A stretch of DNA of 7,808 nucleotides, from positions 1-7,808 of the forward strand of contig CAMLSH010000172.1 in NCBI GenBank assembly GCA_946482625.1, in the 5' to 3' direction. The notes beneath the pieces are model-generated. The model did not search any database and was not told the origin of the DNA. It was given only the letters and a program-made list of their open reading frames with translations. Made by a program: the position numbers and the translations under genes. The DNA is from an uncultured Opitutaceae bacterium. GTDB taxonomy: Bacteria; Verrucomicrobiota; Verrucomicrobiae; Opitutales; Opitutaceae. Positions 7,240-7,808 of the stretch are shown here, piece by piece; position 1 is the first letter of the stretch; each line of letters begins with the position of its first letter.

Positions 7240-7808
7240 ATGGCTAAAATCCACAACGACATCACCGAGACGATCGGCAACACCCCGCTCGTCCGCCTCA
7301 ATCGCACCGCCGCCCTTCATGGTGCCGAAGCCGAAATCCTCCTGAAACTCGAGTTCTTCAACCCGCTTTCCAGCGTCAAGGACCGCATCGGTAACGCGAT
7401 GATCGAGGACGCCCTCAAGTCCGGCAAAATCACCAAGGACACCGTCCTCATCGAGCCGACCTCCGGCAACACCGGCATTGCGCTCGCCTTCGTCGCCGCT
7501 GCCAAGGGCCTCAAGCTCATCCTCACGATGCCCGAGACGATGTCCCAGGAGCGCCGCAAGCTCCTCAAGATCCTCGGCGCCCGCCTCGTCCTCACCGAAG
7601 GGCCAAAGGGCATGAAAGGCGCCATCGCCAAGGCCGAGGAACTCGCCGCCAAGATCCCCGGCGCCGTCATCCTCCAGCAGTTCGCCAACCCGGCGAATCC
7701 CGAGATCCACCGCAAGACGACCGCCGAAGAAATCTGGCGCGACACCGATGGCAAAGTGGACTTCGTCGTCTCCGGTATCGGCACCGGCGGTACAATCACC
7801 GGCGTGGG
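7240..7808 (+). CDS. cysK: Cysteine synthase A (O-acetylserine sulfhydrylase), 3' end missing
   Basis: Pyridoxal-phosphate enzyme that makes cysteine from O-acetylserine and sulfide. The window contains the first 189 codons of a protein usually about 310 aa; the frame is open to the window end. The N-terminus [12 protein letters not shown] is the family signature. K47 in [11 protein letters not shown] is the expected Schiff-base lysine, TSGNTG (74-79) is the substrate-carboxylate loop, and GTGGT (181-185) is the PLP phosphate-binding loop. [18 protein letters not shown] and [21 protein letters not shown] are typical of CysK rather than cystathionine beta-synthase, though CysM is not fully excluded without the C-terminus. 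It lies 33 nt downstream of cysA without a terminator between, so uptake and fixation of sulfur are probably co-expressed. Confidence 0.95.
   Translation, partial: MAKIHNDITETIGNTPLVRLNRTAALHGAEAEILLKLEFFNPLSSVKDRIGNAMIEDALKSGKITKDTVLIEPTSGNTGIALAFVAAAKGLKLILTMPETMSQERRKLLKILGARLVLTEGPKGMKGAIAKAEELAAKIPGAVILQQFANPANPEIHRKTTAEEIWRDTDGKVDFVVSGIGTGGTITGV

Overview
The window holds a single co-directional (+ strand) cluster for sulfate uptake and cysteine synthesis in a GC-rich, Gram-negative bacterium. The order is: OprO/OprP-type outer-membrane porin (5' end outside the window), periplasmic sulfate-binding protein (sbp), two tandem homologous proteins of the M14 zinc-carboxypeptidase / succinylglutamate-desuccinylase fold, the two sulfate permease subunits (cysT, cysW), the ATPase (cysA), and cysteine synthase A (cysK, 3' end outside the window). 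Gaps are short (1-nt overlap to 168 nt), no convincing terminator with a U-tract is seen, and everything reads one way, so an operon or a few overlapping transcripts is the simplest reading. The promoter must lie upstream of the window.

Taxonomy is inferred only. High GC, strongly C/G-ending codons, almost no Shine-Dalgarno sequences, and an OprP-like porin with an N-terminal coiled coil suggest Verrucomicrobiota, perhaps Opitutaceae. No RNA gene or phylogenetic marker here tests that.

Layout: 1-1397 porin fragment; 1440-2429 sbp; 2430-2541 intergenic with a 13-bp-stem hairpin; 2542-3351 M14-fold protein that appears to have lost its zinc site; 3380-4177 M14-fold protein with an intact zinc site; 4177-5034 cysT (overlaps the previous stop by one base); 5035-5202 intergenic with a long imperfect palindrome; 5203-6144 cysW; 6154-7206 cysA; 7240 to the end cysK.

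How they work together: the porin would let the anion cross the outer membrane, Sbp captures it in the periplasm, CysT/CysW/CysA import it with ATP, and CysK joins the resulting sulfide to O-acetylserine. The sulfate-activation and reduction genes (sulfate adenylyltransferase, APS/PAPS reductase, sulfite reductase) are not in this window.

The least expected part is the M14 pair embedded between the binding-protein and permease genes. One member has the full HxxE...H zinc site, DLNR motif and catalytic Glu. Its upstream neighbour is clearly homologous but has replaced all three metal ligands. An active enzyme/pseudoenzyme pair tied to sulfur assimilation is the best candidate here for undescribed biology; its substrate cannot be read from the sequence.
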